Positions 36,901 to 51,170 of a DNA stretch of 64,000 nt are shown here, piece by piece (position 1 is the first letter of the stretch; each line of letters opens with the position of its first letter). A program made the translations under genes and the position numbers. Below the pieces are notes generated by a model. It saw only the letters and a program-made list of their open reading frames with translations. It made no database searches and was not told the origin of the DNA. Origin of the DNA: Helopsaltes ochotensis (Eukaryota; Chordata; Aves; Passeriformes; Locustellidae); contig VXBM01000008.1 of NCBI GenBank assembly GCA_013400155.1, positions 1 through 64,000 of the forward strand, given 5' to 3'.

Positions 36901-39900
36901 CTATCCTAGTCACAGGTACGGGAATTATTTTGGAGTGAATTTTCATTTATGAGCACTTTCACCTAGAGAGTTATCATCTATTACTGCCATGTGAAGGCTT
37001 TTATTCATCTACTGCACACCTTATCTATGTGCTGCAGGTTAGAGATTTTAACACTAGTTATTTGAAGAGTGAGATAGCACTTAAAAATGCTATTGGCTTA
37101 TGATAATTGACTTGAATTTACTGGAGGGTTAAATAGTATGTTCTTTACTGTGAAAGCTTAGGAAGTATCCAGTGAGTCATATTTTTCTATATAGTAGAAA
37201 TGGGAAATTTTAATTTTAAGGAAGGCTGTTGACTTCCACTGGCTAACTGGATTCCACTAGGCATTTTGTGGTTCGACTAAGCTCAATGTTTTCACTTCAT
37301 TTTCTGTGAAATATGTGCTATTACACATCCCTGAGTATTGAATAATTTTGATTTGTTCTGAGTGTTCAAGTTTTGGAGTAATTGCACAACTTGTCCTTCT
37401 AAATGTTACTCTGGACCTTGAAAAGGAGTGGATAATCAAGAATTTGAATATCTGAAAGCCATTGCTATGTAATATGTCTATTCTGGATAACATGACCTCA
37501 TTGTAGAAAACAGATTTTTGGGCCATTACAATATGCCTACCCTAATGCCTTTCCAAATTATTATCTACTATAGAATAAATACTTTGAGAAAACTTTCCCC
37601 CTAGCAAAATAGATTTTGGTTTTTTATTCCCTACCCATAGCCCAAATTAGTCTGCACATGTAAGAAGACCCGTGGTTTGTCTTGGATATTTTCCTCCCTC
37701 CAGTGCACTGACAAAAGCCTCTTGCGTCAGTAGGAAAAATTTCAGCCTGAACTACGATAAAGAAAATTTCCCTTGGAAAAAGTTATTTCTAAAATATCTG
37801 GTCAGTGTCCCAAAATTTTTGGACATTTTCCTGGCTCCGTTCTTCCTGAAATCTTGTAAATTCACCAATGGCTTGCGCAGTGACTTGTGCATGCACCAAT
37901 AGACAGTTTATGGACGTGAGAGTCCATGTAATATTGATGCAATTACTGAATTAATTGAGTCTATCAGATCACTTACGAAAAATGTTTAAATGAATCCTGG
38001 CATAGCCTAATCTCTTGTGGTCCTTCCATACCACAAAAAGGTGATTTTACCTGCCACTTGTATTCCAAGAGAGACTTCTTTGCCTGAAAGTCAATGTTTC
38101 TACCAAAACCTGTTCAAAGTAATTTTTCAGTGAAGATTTTTCTGGTTCGCAGACTTCGGGCTGGTGCAGATTTTGCATTCTTTTTAGACATTGTGTAGTT
38201 CTTTGCCAGGTAAAACATTTTCAGTAACCCCTTTCACTCTCAGCCTCCGGAGGATCTATTTTCTAGATAGACACCTGCTGACTTAAGACACCTGTTTTTT
38301 TATGAAGTGGCTCAGATGAAAGCAATGACAACCAGCTGAGCAAAGAGCAAGACTGATGGAATTGATGTGTCACACAGAAGTTAGATATAGTTTTAAGTTC
38401 CTTAGTTGAACAGCCTATTTTGTGCCAGACATTATACAGTTTCTGAACATCTTTCAAGCAAAATAATATTTACCAGAAAACAATGATCACATGGGTTATT
38501 GATGTATTTTTAATAACCCACAATTACAGTTATTGATGTATTCTCCTTATAAATAACACTAAAAATGAGGGAAATCACCAATGAAAGATTTTGGTGCCAT
38601 GATTATTTAAATATATTAAATTCATAATTTACAGCTACATTTTTCACTTGATACAGACCATAGTAAGGGGAGTAAATGCCCATTAACAGGGGAATGAAGT
38701 CAGGCCAGGTCAGCCACAGTACATTTTCCAGCTCTGTTTTACCTCAGGATGAAAAAAAATGCCAATTAAAAAAGTCTATGATTTATAGACCTCTACAGCC
38801 ACTATTACTCCTTAAATTTTCCAGCTAGAGACAAATGAAGCATGGAATGTCCAGGATTGACATTATAATATAGTAAAGACAAACTGTTAAATCATACATA
38901 TATTGTAGTTAGCTCTAATTTGGAATATAAGTCTTTGTGACAGATGATTGTGATGTCACCCTTCCCTGAGTTTCAATACAAATAACTGGAGCTTAAAGAT
39001 AATGAAATGTTTTATGTCCCAGCAACTCTCTTAAGGTCGACTAGGGGAAGTGCTTGTACTCTACTGCGTGAGAGCACTATGAGCTAGTGTATCCTGCCTC
39101 AGCATTTAGTGTTAATAAACACATTTTCTCTTCACATGATCGGAAGTTTTCCCAGTAGGCTGTATGATCTTCTGATTTCCACAAATTTTCCCTCTTTTAT
39201 TCTTTCTCACTGCAAGAATTTAAGTTTCAATTAGTCCCATGGTCAAGAACTTTTGGGATATGTTACTTTAATTCCAAGTGCTTGCAATACTCTATATTCA
39301 TTATGCCTGAGCGCAAGAAGCACTTAAATTACAATGCCTGTGTTAATTTTTGTCAACCTCTTAGAAATAAATAAAATTAGCATGGTATAGGTGTACTTTA
39401 ACTATCAAGTAAAAGAAAAAATAAAGCATGAAACTCCATATTGTTTTTCTTATTAATAATTGATATAGCTGGGTGGAAAGTGTATGTATTATCTGCCTAT
39501 CAAGGAGATGCTTCTGTGCACTCTGCACTTTATTTAAATCACTGTAAAAGGCATCTAAACAATGAGACCTATATTCATTTATGACTGCTATTGGCTTTGC
39601 TCTTTGTCATTTTAACACAGATATGTATTTTACAGAATATTTTCAAAGCTGGTTTTCCCTTTATAACATTAATATAATTCTGATCAAGATCAAGGAAAAT
39701 TACCAAGGAATAATTGATAATACAAATCTTTTTTTCTTTACTTCCTACATATTAACTAAGATAGCAAAAGAGACAAACATCACTTTTGAAGGCCTTGTGC
39801 AGGTAACAGGCATATTGTTAAATTTAATATTCCATCACATTGATATAAGTCAAGAGCAACCCAGTGAAAGTCAAGGGTTTTGCAATACTGTGAGACTGAG

Positions 39901-42900
39901 ATAAATAAGAAAGTAGGAAATGGGAATTCACATTCACAAAGCCTCATTAGGACATATTGCCAACAGGAAAAATTAGCAGGAAAGAATTTGTTCATTGCAG
40001 GACTGATTTGAAGTTTGTTGTTTACAAGTCACCTTCCACTGACATTGCCTGAACTTCCAAATGGTCAATATTTTGAAAAAATCAATCTTAAAACTTTCCA
40101 TTATAACTGCCCAAGTTTTTTAAATGCATTGTAAACAACGTGGAAAGTGCCAGATTGGTCTAGAGAGTTAATCAGTGCTGAAATTTGGGTGCACACACTC
40201 TGCAATCTCCCTCTTTCCCCAACAGGGAAAGAATTTACATGCCATATACATTTATTTTACTACACTCTTATTTTTTAACCTCAGACAACCTCTTTCTTAT
40301 CTAGGGAAACCAAAAGTGAATGGTTTTGCAGCTGAATGAAAAATGTTTCTAAAGAATAATCCTCTTGCAGGGAATGTGCAGTAACAATCTGTTTTCCAGA
40401 GATCTGACGGCTGGCAAACCAACAGATCTCAGCTCTCTTGAGAAGATAATTCCTCCCCTCTCTCATGTTAGGATTAGGACAAAGATGGAATTGAGGTCAT
40501 TTGCTTCAGCAGAAGGTAGGCAAGGCAGGGCAAGACTTCGTGAAGAAAACCTATGTACTTCTCTAACACTGGATAGAGGGAAGACAATGGAAATAAATAG
40601 AAATTCTCCTGACTGCAACCCCAATTTTATAAGGTGATAAATGAAAATTGCCAGTGTTTATTCCTATCAAAGCCAGTGAGATCAAGCATATGGAGAAACA
40701 CACATGCATTCACCATAAACTCATAAGAAAGAACACCAAGAATGTTAGGGTCAGATTGGAAATCCTGCCCCCTAAACCTCAGGTTTTCCTTTTGTTTATG
40801 CTATAAAACCATGGAGAGCTATGGTGTAGGCAGGTATAAGCCCTACAGACATAGTTAGACATCATCTCCTCAAACCCAGCACTGCCAAACACAAAATGGG
40901 TTCCTGATTTGTTACAAATAATCAGTCAGATCTGGGTCTTCCCAAGTTGAATTTGAGTGAGAAAGAGGAATTGAAAATCTTTAATACTACAAGTATGGCT
41001 ACTTGCTTATGCATGAAAGCCAAGGAGGGACAATTTAGGTTTTCTCCATCAGCTCTGCTTTTACTAGAATACTTGGTACTTAAGTCCAGAATATATTTAT
41101 GGATTAATGTTTAAACCTAGAAAACAGACAAGGTTTTTCTAGTGATGGGCACATGGTGCTCCCCATCATTCAACTGATGTTATAAATCCCTTTCTGTGGG
41201 ATCTAATTCTTAGGGAATTTGACCTCTCATAGGGATCTATCTATTTACTGTCAGTCATTGAGTAAATCAAATGACACTTCAGAGGAATCCCCAAGGCATT
41301 CAGGCTGGGACAGTGTGTGAGAAGTGGGATGCTCAGCACACAGAGGCCCAGATGTCTCCCTCATTAGATTGCAGTTGGAAGGAAGGCTGGAGTGTGTTTG
41401 ACTGCCAGTTTAGAATTGAGGTGCCTATAGTTTACCTACATCTTACTTTACACACCAAAGTCCTTTCATAAATCATAAAACAATTTGTCTCACTAAAAAG
41501 TCATCATTAAAATAAATTATGATGTTATAAGGATCATTATTTTGCACAAGTTGTTCAAAACCATGTCTCAAGTCTTTTAGGCTATAGAATGCATAGGCAA
41601 TGAAGGAAAGATACCAGTTTTCACCCTGGGTATCATTACCTTTGTGACAATTAGCAGAGATGTCTTTGCAGGTTTTTATCATCCTCTGGGCTATCATCCT
41701 GTTTCTCTGAAGCTCTCTACAGCTCTAAGTTTCTTGCATCTCTCCTCTGAAGGATAACCTCTGAACCCCTTTTCATGAGAAGTACTCAAGTACTCAAATA
41801 TCTAGGGGAAAAGTAATGAGAGTAAATCCATGGATACTGCAGCCTGTGTATGCAAATGTGTAACCCACTGTATTACAATGACCTGTGCAGATGGCCAAGG
41901 ACCTCTGAATCAGCTTACGGCAGAAAGTCTAAACTGATTAAAATTTACATCAGATTTATGCGATTAACTATCATAAAAGTTTTAGTTATATTACTGAAAA
42001 TTATCCTATTAAACTGTATCTTTATAATCAGCCATATCAGCATGTTTTAAATCCAGTTGAATAATAAATGACTTCTTAAAACTTCCTAAACCTACAAAGT
42101 GCAATTGTCCCTCCAGTCCTGAGACCAGCCTTGACAGCTGCTCATAATTTGAAAAAAGTCAAAAGAATTTCCAGCGCATATAAATATAAAATAACCTGTT
42201 GCTAGTTCAGGGACTTGAGAGCAGAACGAAAAATAGCAGACTTTAACAAGCTGTCTTTCAGAACTTCTACTCCTGAAGTCTTTTTGCTGTTTTTGAAACA
42301 GAATAATGAGAACTGAACATCCTAGGTACCTTATGCAATCACTGCAGCAAAGTCTATAAAGATACCAGAAGATTTTATTCCATATTTGCTTGCATATGTC
42401 TAAAAGCAAACAATTACAAGTTATGTATATTGTAAAGTCAGACATTCAGAATCAGAGTAAGCCAATATTTTATATAACGTGTAGAAGCAACACTAATTTA
42501 ACTCCAGCTTGTACATGTCTTGCTTTGTGAATGGAAAGTCACTTGGGAAAAAAAACCAAAAAAAACCAACGAAAAAGGCAATCCTGCAGCTGAAGTATAT
42601 AAGACAATATGTAGGCACAGTGGGGGCAGGAATAAGGAGGAAAGCTGTGGCTTATTGCATGGGCTAAAGATCTACCATCAATAACAGAGCTGACTCTTTT
42701 CCTTTGCTGATCTCACACTGCTGAGAGGTTCTTAGTACATCCCGTTCTGCAGGGGCCAGCTATTTGGTTTAACAGGTGATAGCTCCATGGAATTGAAAGA
42801 GAATTTCCTGGAAGAAAGACTTTTTTTTTTTCTTTCAGCAAAATTTCAAAGCCTTGCTTCACACAGTGGACATGTTAGCACTCCTCAAAAAGAAGAATAA

Positions 42901-43198
42901 AAGAGGCCATTTGTATGTGCTACAAGGGAACATTGAAGAATTTTGCTTTTGTCAGTAGAGATTTTCAGAATGATTTCAAGGCTTTTTTAACCTGATGGGT
43001 CACATTTAGCACAGGATCAAGCAGAAATAGTGAATCAAGGATGTTCTTTCTGATCTGCATTATTTGTCTTACTTGCCCATCACTTGGCTTTATTTGCTTC
43101 AGGCCATGAAGTGTCTTTGCTATTATAAGTATGCCCTTGGGGCAATGACACTTCAGGTGATCCTTCTCTAAAAAAAACAATTAACATATGTAAATACC
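33946..43198. other. Unique AT-rich non-coding DNA, no gene seen
   Basis: About 9.2 kb with no recognised gene or repeat; frames are at most 117 codons. A 14-base direct repeat (GTTATTGATGTATT) occurs at 38495-38508 and 38529-38542. A/C-rich low-complexity bases lie at about 42547-42575. AATAAA-like words are frequent, as expected from the base composition. Confidence 0.55.
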
Positions 43199-43302
43199 TA
43201 TGCACATACACTCACAGATGTGTATATATACATGAACATACATGCGCATATATGTAGACATATGCAAACATTCAATTTATATGTATATACATATAGGTAA
43301 TA
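43199..43302. repeat. Degenerate TATA/CATA/ACAT-rich simple sequence
   Basis: About 100 bases built from CATA, TATG, ATAC and ACAT words with no exact period. It resembles a decayed (CA)n/(TA)n microsatellite. Confidence 0.6.
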
Positions 43303-46300
43303 ACACCATGAATAGCTTCATTAACTTTTTTTTTTCCCAGGCCAACAGAAAAAAAACCCCATTGATCTGTTAAGTTCTTAAGACTTAATTTGTAAATAAT
43401 TTGGCAATTTATTTTTTGTTTGGCACAAAGGAATGTAGTAAAAAGTTCCTTAAAGGAATATTGCAGTTAGAATAACAATACCTTGAGCATTTTGGCATAG
43501 ATGATGCCATTCTGTTGTTTTTGTAAGTCTATGCAATGTGGAAGTCTGTGTGAGATCTGCAACAATGGCAGTTTATGAAAATCTATTTCTAAACCTGTGC
43601 TGGTGTAACTGTAGAAAAAATGAAACCATGCATATGTGCAGAATTTACTATTTAAACACTTGAAAAGTACTGTTACAGTCAGTGACTTGCAAATTGTAAT
43701 CCATGAGCAATGAAAAAACTGTATCTGTTCAGTAAAAGGCATCTAAAAAAGGAAGCCTGTTGTCAGTAGGCTAAATGAGCTACAAAGGGGCCAGCACCTC
43801 AGAAGAGATTCTAAATGCAGAAAGTATTGGGAACTACTATTATTCATGCTCAGATTGGGCAATTTACATCTAGTTTGGGTGTGCTTACTAAATACTGAAA
43901 TAATAGAAGATGACTGAATAATAAATACGATTTTGCCCAAAGCAAGAATTCAGGATCATTCTTTGCTGGTCGAGATTTGTTGTGAGTTGTTTTAACCTAT
44001 ATACAGAGATTGACCTAGTGGTGAATTCATCCAGCTGTGTTTTGGACTAAAAGAGAGCTTTTAGAACAGGCAACATGAGTACATAAGTAGAAGAAAGAAA
44101 GCCCAAATGGTATTGAAGACCGAGAAAACACAAAGGCTTAAAGGGTCAAGCTTACTAAAGGGAGAAAGAAGATTTAAAATGAGAAATAAGATATTAGAAA
44201 TCTAGATGCAGAAAAATCATGGATACTCAATTACAGGAAAATTTTCCTAAATTAGGTTGATGACAAATTACATAAAAATTAATTATGGCTATTTAGGAAA
44301 ATAATATAGAAAATATTTATACCATTTCAAACAAAAGCTCCAAGTAAAAGAAAGTTTTTATAGATTGTAAACAGAGAGTGTATTATGAAAGCCTGCAGAA
44401 AATGATTTCTGTAATTGGAAAATCTTAAAAAAATCAGATAATTCAAATTTCAGTAGAAGCTATTTTTTCTTCAAGGTTCTCATAGAAGATTTTGTTTGTC
44501 AAGAACTGACTGAAAAATCTATTTTTCTTAAAAAAGTAAAACCCACTTCAAAATTAAAAAGCTATTTTTCAGTTTCTGAAATTCCTTCTGTAGCTACGTA
44601 CTGAGGTATTCTCTGTCTGGCTATCATTAAACACTTAGATGTCACAATCTTTTCAGGCATCTTGCAGTCAGTGTATTGTACTTAAAAGAATGTTAAAAAA
44701 GTTAATAAGAAAAAGGATTAAACTCTACAATTTAGAAGGAATACACATAATTTTTAAGTAGAAGCCTACAAACATTGAATTCTATAAAAATATTCTCTTC
44801 ACTCCTTAGTTATGAGGCACTGGGTGTTAGAAGCCAAGATGTGGACTGGAAATCTGCCTAGTTCAAGAAGAAAGGGAGGAGGAACAGAATTCCTAAGGAT
44901 TTATAGCAAAAACGGAAATATTTTTTATTTATATATATATTTATTTCCTAAATACTCAAAATCAAAACTGAAACTTTTCCCACTGAAATCAATAATTGGT
45001 AATCTGATTCAACTCACGTTGGCACACACCAGAAAGCATTTCAAGAAACCAAAGAGAAGATAAAGATCATTTTAAAGATTCTACCTTTTTACATATAAAT
45101 TAATTTTCATTCCTGTTTACCCATCCCTACCAGAGACAGCATTGACCAGATTGTAATTCTTTACATTTTAAAGAACTCCAAGACATGAAAAAATCTGGAA
45201 AGGCTTTAGAATTTGGGAATAAATATTTAGTTGGATTCCTGTAACTTCATGCGACTTAAGTTTGAATTTTTATTAAGCTCAGTGTGAGGGAATATTTATC
45301 CTGGCAGTTAGGCAGGTAGAATCACTAAGAGCCTCCTCTCCCATGCCAAAATGTCAGGAAGTTAATACAATGTACTCAAGGCATTGGTGCAAGCATATAC
45401 AGCAATCTAAAGCAGTGTTGTCATCTCAAGTTAAAGCTGCTTAAGATGAGCTATAGTCTGAGTGAAAATACAGATCTCTTTTGAAATTAATTGTGGCTTT
45501 GAAAAGTAATTTGGAAAATATTGTGGTCACTGTTTGGTGCAAAAAGGCTTATAGCAAAAGTGTCCCATTTTTCATGTAATGTTTCTGTCTGCTACTTTGA
45601 TTAGGAAGCTGCCTCTAATGCTGTGGTAGACTTTGAGAGACCCTATAGCAGTGTAAGAAATTGATTTTCAGGGAACACACCGTGACCACTGTGGGGGTTG
45701 CTCTGAGGGAGAGCGCAGGAGTGAGATTCCACTGATGGGGGACATGCACCAGGAGTGATCTCTCCCTGTGCTCCCACGCTGATGGGAGCACAGTCCATGG
45801 GGCCCAAGTGGGGCCAGTTTGCCGGAGGCATCCCAGAGGTGCAGCCCCAGCAGTGTCCCACAGCCGCCTCTCCCGCAGTGCTGTGTGTTCCTTCGTATAG
45901 ACACAACCCTTTCCTTGCTCAGGGCTTCACATTTTGTGCTTGCTTAACATTAATGCTCTACATTAACTGGTGGAAATGTGCACATTTCGGTGTATTTAGA
46001 GACATCTTAAAGCAGTTTTTCTTCTTTGAGTTATATTTGTGAGACACTGAAGAGTAGAGCCCACCTGAATTCACTTTCTTGAGCGTCCTCTAGGTAGGTA
46101 TGAAATCTGGGGTTGCTGAAATACATTTCCTGTTAAGGAGTTCATGGAAAACCCCTCATTTGTAAGGATCCTTTTACTGCTATGCAGAGCACTTCAGATC
46201 CTGGGTAGTTCAGCATTCAACACAGATGAGATGAAATCTCTCAGTATAGGATAGAGCCTGCACAATGACAAAATTCAGACTAAGGACATCCTCAGGTTTC

Positions 46301-48429
46301 TGTTAAGACTATCTTAAAAAAAGAAAAAGAAAGAAAGAATACTGCATTCGTTTGATTTTTTTTCCTCCACATGGTTTTCTTCCCATTTTCTTGGGGATGT
46401 TTGTCCTTTCTGACCTGAGGATAATGTGAACATAACTAGTGATGGCATAGATGTACTGCTGGACACATTTGGTCAAACTTCAGCTTAACAAGATCTTACC
46501 TGACAAGGAAGAGAGAGATGGGACCATGGAGGCTGTACCTCCAGTCTCTGTTAGTCTAAAATGTATTATTTTTCCCATCCATGCTCCTGTATGCATATAT
46601 TACAGGCACTTCTGCTGGTAAAATGAGAAGATCCTTTTGGCTGAACCAACTTTGCTTCTGAAACTGGCAGTTTAGATTCATGTCAGCTGTGCTAGTGTGC
46701 TTTGAGATAAGTCATTTTATTTTATTGAAAAAAAAGTACTTTGTTACCTTCATTCAATGTGGTAAGTCTCCAGAAAAAGAAAAAAAGAGAAATGATAGCT
46801 ACAAATCAGGTGCTGTACATGAGAGTAATTTCAATCTCCCTGCAGAACTTTTGCTTTTACTTGAACCCATTTCAGTCTTCAATGTTGTTCTTCTTTTCAA
46901 GTAGAGCATGATTTTCATTCCATGTGAATATTAGTTAAATATTATATTCAAACAGGAGCAGCAAAAGCTTTTGTGAATGCCATTTAGGAGGAAGAAAATG
47001 TTTCAGCTGTGAAATTGAGATTTTGTAAATATATCAGAATTCTTATCCTGAGGAGTTTTGAAAATTAATTTTTCTTCCTATTTTGAAACATAAGACATTC
47101 AAATGGTTGCAGTTTTTGATTTCACTGAGGATTCACCACGTTTGTGGTGAAAGGTTCTCTGTGTGTCTTGAGAATGTGTTAAATTAAAATGTAAAAAAAA
47201 CCAGATGACTCTTATACCTTACTGCAGTCTATGCAGTCATATCCCAAGAAGGAATTATTTTAACAGATAAATTAGCTGCTTCTATTTAGAATAATAATCA
47301 CTCCAAATACCACCAACTGCTGAAATACACCCTTACATAAAAGCTAAAAGAATAAAAAAAATGGCATCAGTTTTCATAAAAAATATTGAGTTTGAATCTT
47401 AAATATTCTGAGGCCCTTTTATACTATTTGGGTAACACACAGAGGATTTGAGTTGCTAATTTCATTCACACATCTTGTACTGAAGTCACTTTTGAATACT
47501 TTTTGCAATATGACTGGAAAGACTACTATAAAAAAAACCAAAAAACAAAAAAACATGTCTGTGTGACATACTTTTCAAATTTTGAGAATGTATTTAGGTT
47601 ATGCTTTTACAAAATGTAAAGCTCCTTTACAGAAAACTTCTGAATAGTGAGAACAGATTTTGCAATCAAACTAAATGCAAACTAAATTATTAATCTTTAC
47701 TAAAATTTGATATTACAACTCAGACATTTTCTCTTTTCAGAGCGAGTGTTATCCAGGTGAGACACATTTAGAACAGTTTCTACTAAGTAGTCAAGCTGCC
47801 TTTGATTAAGTTGGCAAAGCTGCAGAATATATTTGACAGGACTGTAGGTTAACAGCTCAGCCAAGACAAAATGAAGCATAGAGTCGCTGAGAAGTGTAGA
47901 TTTACTGATAGGTCTCAGAGTCTGAATAACACATAGCAACCCAGAATGTGATAGGAAATTAATCTTGTGGAAAGACACACAAAACAATAAAACAGAATTA
48001 AATTATTTCCTCTTACAGTTGCTTCTTGAATAGCCATAATTCATGGATAGGGACAGAGCATGTGAGGAAAATACAGTATACAGGCGTTATTTCACTGAGG
48101 ATAGAACTGGTATGATAAAACATAAAGATGTTCCTAACATCTTTCAGGAAGAGACACAAAAACTGACCCCTATGTACTTGTTTCTTCGCTTTTAACTAGG
48201 CCTGGTGAGAACTGCTTTTGCCTTGCAAGGAAAATACATACCAAGAAAAAAGCCATTGTTCTTTCTTTATTGCCACTAAGATTTTATAACAGAAAAGCTC
48301 TACATACTGCTTAAATTCCCAGTATCACTTCTTTCTTAAGATATTCAAGTGTAAGGCAGCTGACAGGCACAAGGTTTGCTGGTGATCCGTTCAACCAGAA
48401 AAGCGGGGAGATTAGTCAAAAAAATAACA
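43303..48429. other. Unique AT-rich non-coding DNA with one GC-richer patch
   Basis: No gene recognised. The exception to the AT-rich background is about 45665-45905, a GC-richer patch with overlapping frames of 78-95 codons on both strands but no motif I can name. An A/G simple run lies at about 46316-46340 and an A-rich run at about 47530-47555. Confidence 0.5.
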
Positions 48430-48805
48430 AAGTTAAACTGATGCTGTATAGGGCAACCCAAAAGTCAACGAGATGCCATACACACAGTCTAAATGGAACT
48501 CAGTAGTGAGGTGGGTGTCGGGCTCTTCTCCCAAGTAACAAGCAACAGGACAAGAGGAAATGACCTCAAGTTGGACCAAAGGAGGCTTAGATTGGCTATT
48601 ACAAAAATTTTCTTCTCTAAAATGGTTGTCCAGCACTGGAACAGGCTGTCCAGGGAAGTTGTGAGTTAGCAGCCCTAGAAGAATTTAAAAGACATGTGGA
48701 TGTGGCATCTGGGGACATGGTTTAGTGGTAGATTTGGCAGTGTTGAGTTAAGAGATAGACCCAATGGTCTTAGAGATCTTTTCCAACCTAAATTATTCTA
48801 TGAAA
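48430..48805 (+). mobile_element. CR1 LINE, 5'-truncated 3' end
   Basis: The stretch follows the bird CR1 3' region in order: GTCGGGCTCTTCTCCCAAGT, ACAGGACAAGAGGAAATG, CCTCAAGTTGGACCAAAGGA, GCACTGGAACAGGCTGTCCA, GGGACATGGTTTAGTGGTAG, TTGGCAGTGTTGAGTTAAGA, CTTTTCCAACCTAAATTATT and finally CTATGA at about 48803. CR1 is the dominant avian LINE and is usually 5'-truncated. Only about 370 bases remain here, covering the 3' end rather than the reverse-transcriptase domain. The left edge is approximate. The terminal ATTCTATGA motif is present once rather than as a short tandem. Open frames on either strand here are by-products. Confidence 0.93.
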
Positions 48806-51168
48806 GTTGTGTTTGCCTCCATTCAAATGACCTGCTGAGGCTTTCACAAGAACTTTGTCAAGGTGAAACATACTGTATGATGATAACTGGACTGCTCAGC
48901 TGGCATAAGTCAGAGCAATAACCCTGTCACTAACAGAATATGGAAGGGTAAGAAACATGGTTGTTCTCATTGTATTTGATTTATAGAGACTTTTAAAATA
49001 ACCTATATGAGCATAAGGTGCAATAGGTCATCAAATAAAGGTTGACTTTTATAGAACATCTTTACCATAAAGGTCCAGAACTTCAGAAGTTATTGATTCC
49101 AACAGTAGTGAGATATTTAAACACCTTTTATGTTTAAATTATGTTTAAATTATTAAATTAAAAAATAAAACATCTAGCCTTAAATTAATGTAGGTGCTGT
49201 TTTTAATTCATAGTTAAGTAGAACACCCATAGGTTGATTTAAAAATATAAACTTACATGTATCAACAGAATACTGAGGTTACTTCTTGTTTCAAATCATG
49301 AGTGTTGGGAATTATATTTGAATGGTGCAATAATTATACATTATTGTTAAAAACTTCTGTTTCAAAAAGAACTTGTCCCCTGAATTCGCAAAGTTCTGTT
49401 TAGGAAGGCTGAATCGCTTTCAGAAAAATATCTGTCTCACTCCATTGACTTTGCAGAAAACATAAGATGACTAAGCTCCCACCTGAGTGAAATGAATTGG
49501 GATTAATTAGCGATAAACTGGGGACTGAAGACATCAGCTATCTCTGTAACTCTCCAGGGAACTTGATTCAGCTGCATGATTCTAAATAGTTTATTCCTAA
49601 TGTTATATATTTTCTAAAATACTACTTTTTTACCCAAAGTGTTTCTAAATGCTTTTCTTCACACCATCTCTCAGTTTCATGGTTTAATACTCAGGTCTGA
49701 AAAAACAGTCTGGGAAAGAATGCAAATACTCCTGCAGGAGCTGGGGTCAAGCCTATCAGTTAATTTCACAGATCGTGATTCAGCAGACAGAAGCATTATT
49801 ATCACCATCATGAATAAGTGATTACCATAGAATCCTTGGCATCAAAGTTTTGTGAATAAACCCTATTTCATTTACTACATTCAGAAGTTAATTCAGGGCC
49901 CAGCTTAAAGCAAACAGCTGAATGTCAAGGAGAATATTTTTCAGTTTTGTTCTCTTTGCCACTGATTTAAATGTAATATTATGCCATTGTGGATGAAACT
50001 AGGTTTTCCTTGCCAGCATTGACTGCCCCAAGTAGACTGTTCATACAGCAGTGATCACACATGGCCAACATCAAGCAGACAAAACCAACTAGAAACCCTC
50101 CTAAAGGGGCCCTGGCAGATCTTCCCAGAAAGACGGAGGAAAATTAGGGGAAATTTAGGAGAACATAACCTAAAAAAAGGAACTCTGACTTACCTAAAAT
50201 TGAGTCTCGGGACTACACCCATCTTTTTATCTTCTTCTGTCAATGTAACTGACTGTGGTCTCTGCTGTATAATGGAACCCTGTCCTCTTCCAGGTCTATA
50301 TTAGAAATTCATGAAGTCAAAGACACAGAAGACTGGCATTATTTCTTTGAAAGGGAAGGTCAGATAGCACAGCATCAGGGCAATGGAGAACTCTGAAGAT
50401 ATGATCAAAGACTTGAACAGTCCTTTACCTTCAGGAAAGCATAAAGGGGACTTTTTCAGTATTTCAGCTGAAGAAACAGGTAAGTGAAGGACAACCACCT
50501 GAAATAAAATTGAAATATTAATGTATAAATAAAAATTCTTTTAAAATAGTAGATATTATATGACAATCACCAGGAAAATCCATGTGCTTGATCCCAAAGA
50601 AGCAACCAACAGTATTGTTAATATAATATTACTATAGTATAATTTTTATAGTATAATTGGGTTTTGCAAGTTGGTATGACCCTGACACATGGTCTCACAC
50701 AGTTCTACAGTGTGAAGTTTACACCCATTTCCTCAGTCCTTCCTGTAGCATATTTAACAGAACCTGGGAGCCTTGAAGATTGTATCCTTTTACAGCAGAA
50801 AGCATTAGATCATGCTAATATTTTTCCTCAAAGGACAGCTTTATGGAAAACAAAGACAAATGAGCAACACAATCTGTTACTACTAAATGTAAGCCCAAAT
50901 CTGTATTTCCCCTTAGTGATAAGTTCGTCAGGTGCTGAAATACAGAAGAAAGTTTGAGACTCTCCAATATTACTTCTTAAGAATAATTTAAAGGTTTTTT
51001 CACAGTTCTAGTGCTGACTTAAATATTTTACAGCCTTGGTTTCTCTCCAAACTGTACCTCTCAATCACAACAAACCGTCACACACTGTCAGTTTTCACCT
51101 GTGGAAATTATAATGAGCAGCTTCACTTTACAAAAACACATCTAACTGATTTCAGATTGATGGGAATG

Positions 51169-51170
<2 letters not shown>
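48806..51170. other. Unique AT-rich non-coding DNA, no gene seen
   Basis: No recognised gene. The sequence just before the poly(A) run (50950-51170) was read for a retrocopied mRNA; no coding frame and no AATAAA within 40 bases of the A run was found. Confidence 0.55.

Noticed and set aside
39040..39140. Possible LTR R/U5 around GTTAATAAACACATTTTCTC
   Set aside because: An AATAAA alone is common in AT-rich DNA; no paired TG...CA ends or target duplication were found.
48433..48921. Frames of 67-75 codons on both strands
   Set aside because: They overlap the CR1 3' end and are not part of its reverse-transcriptase frame.
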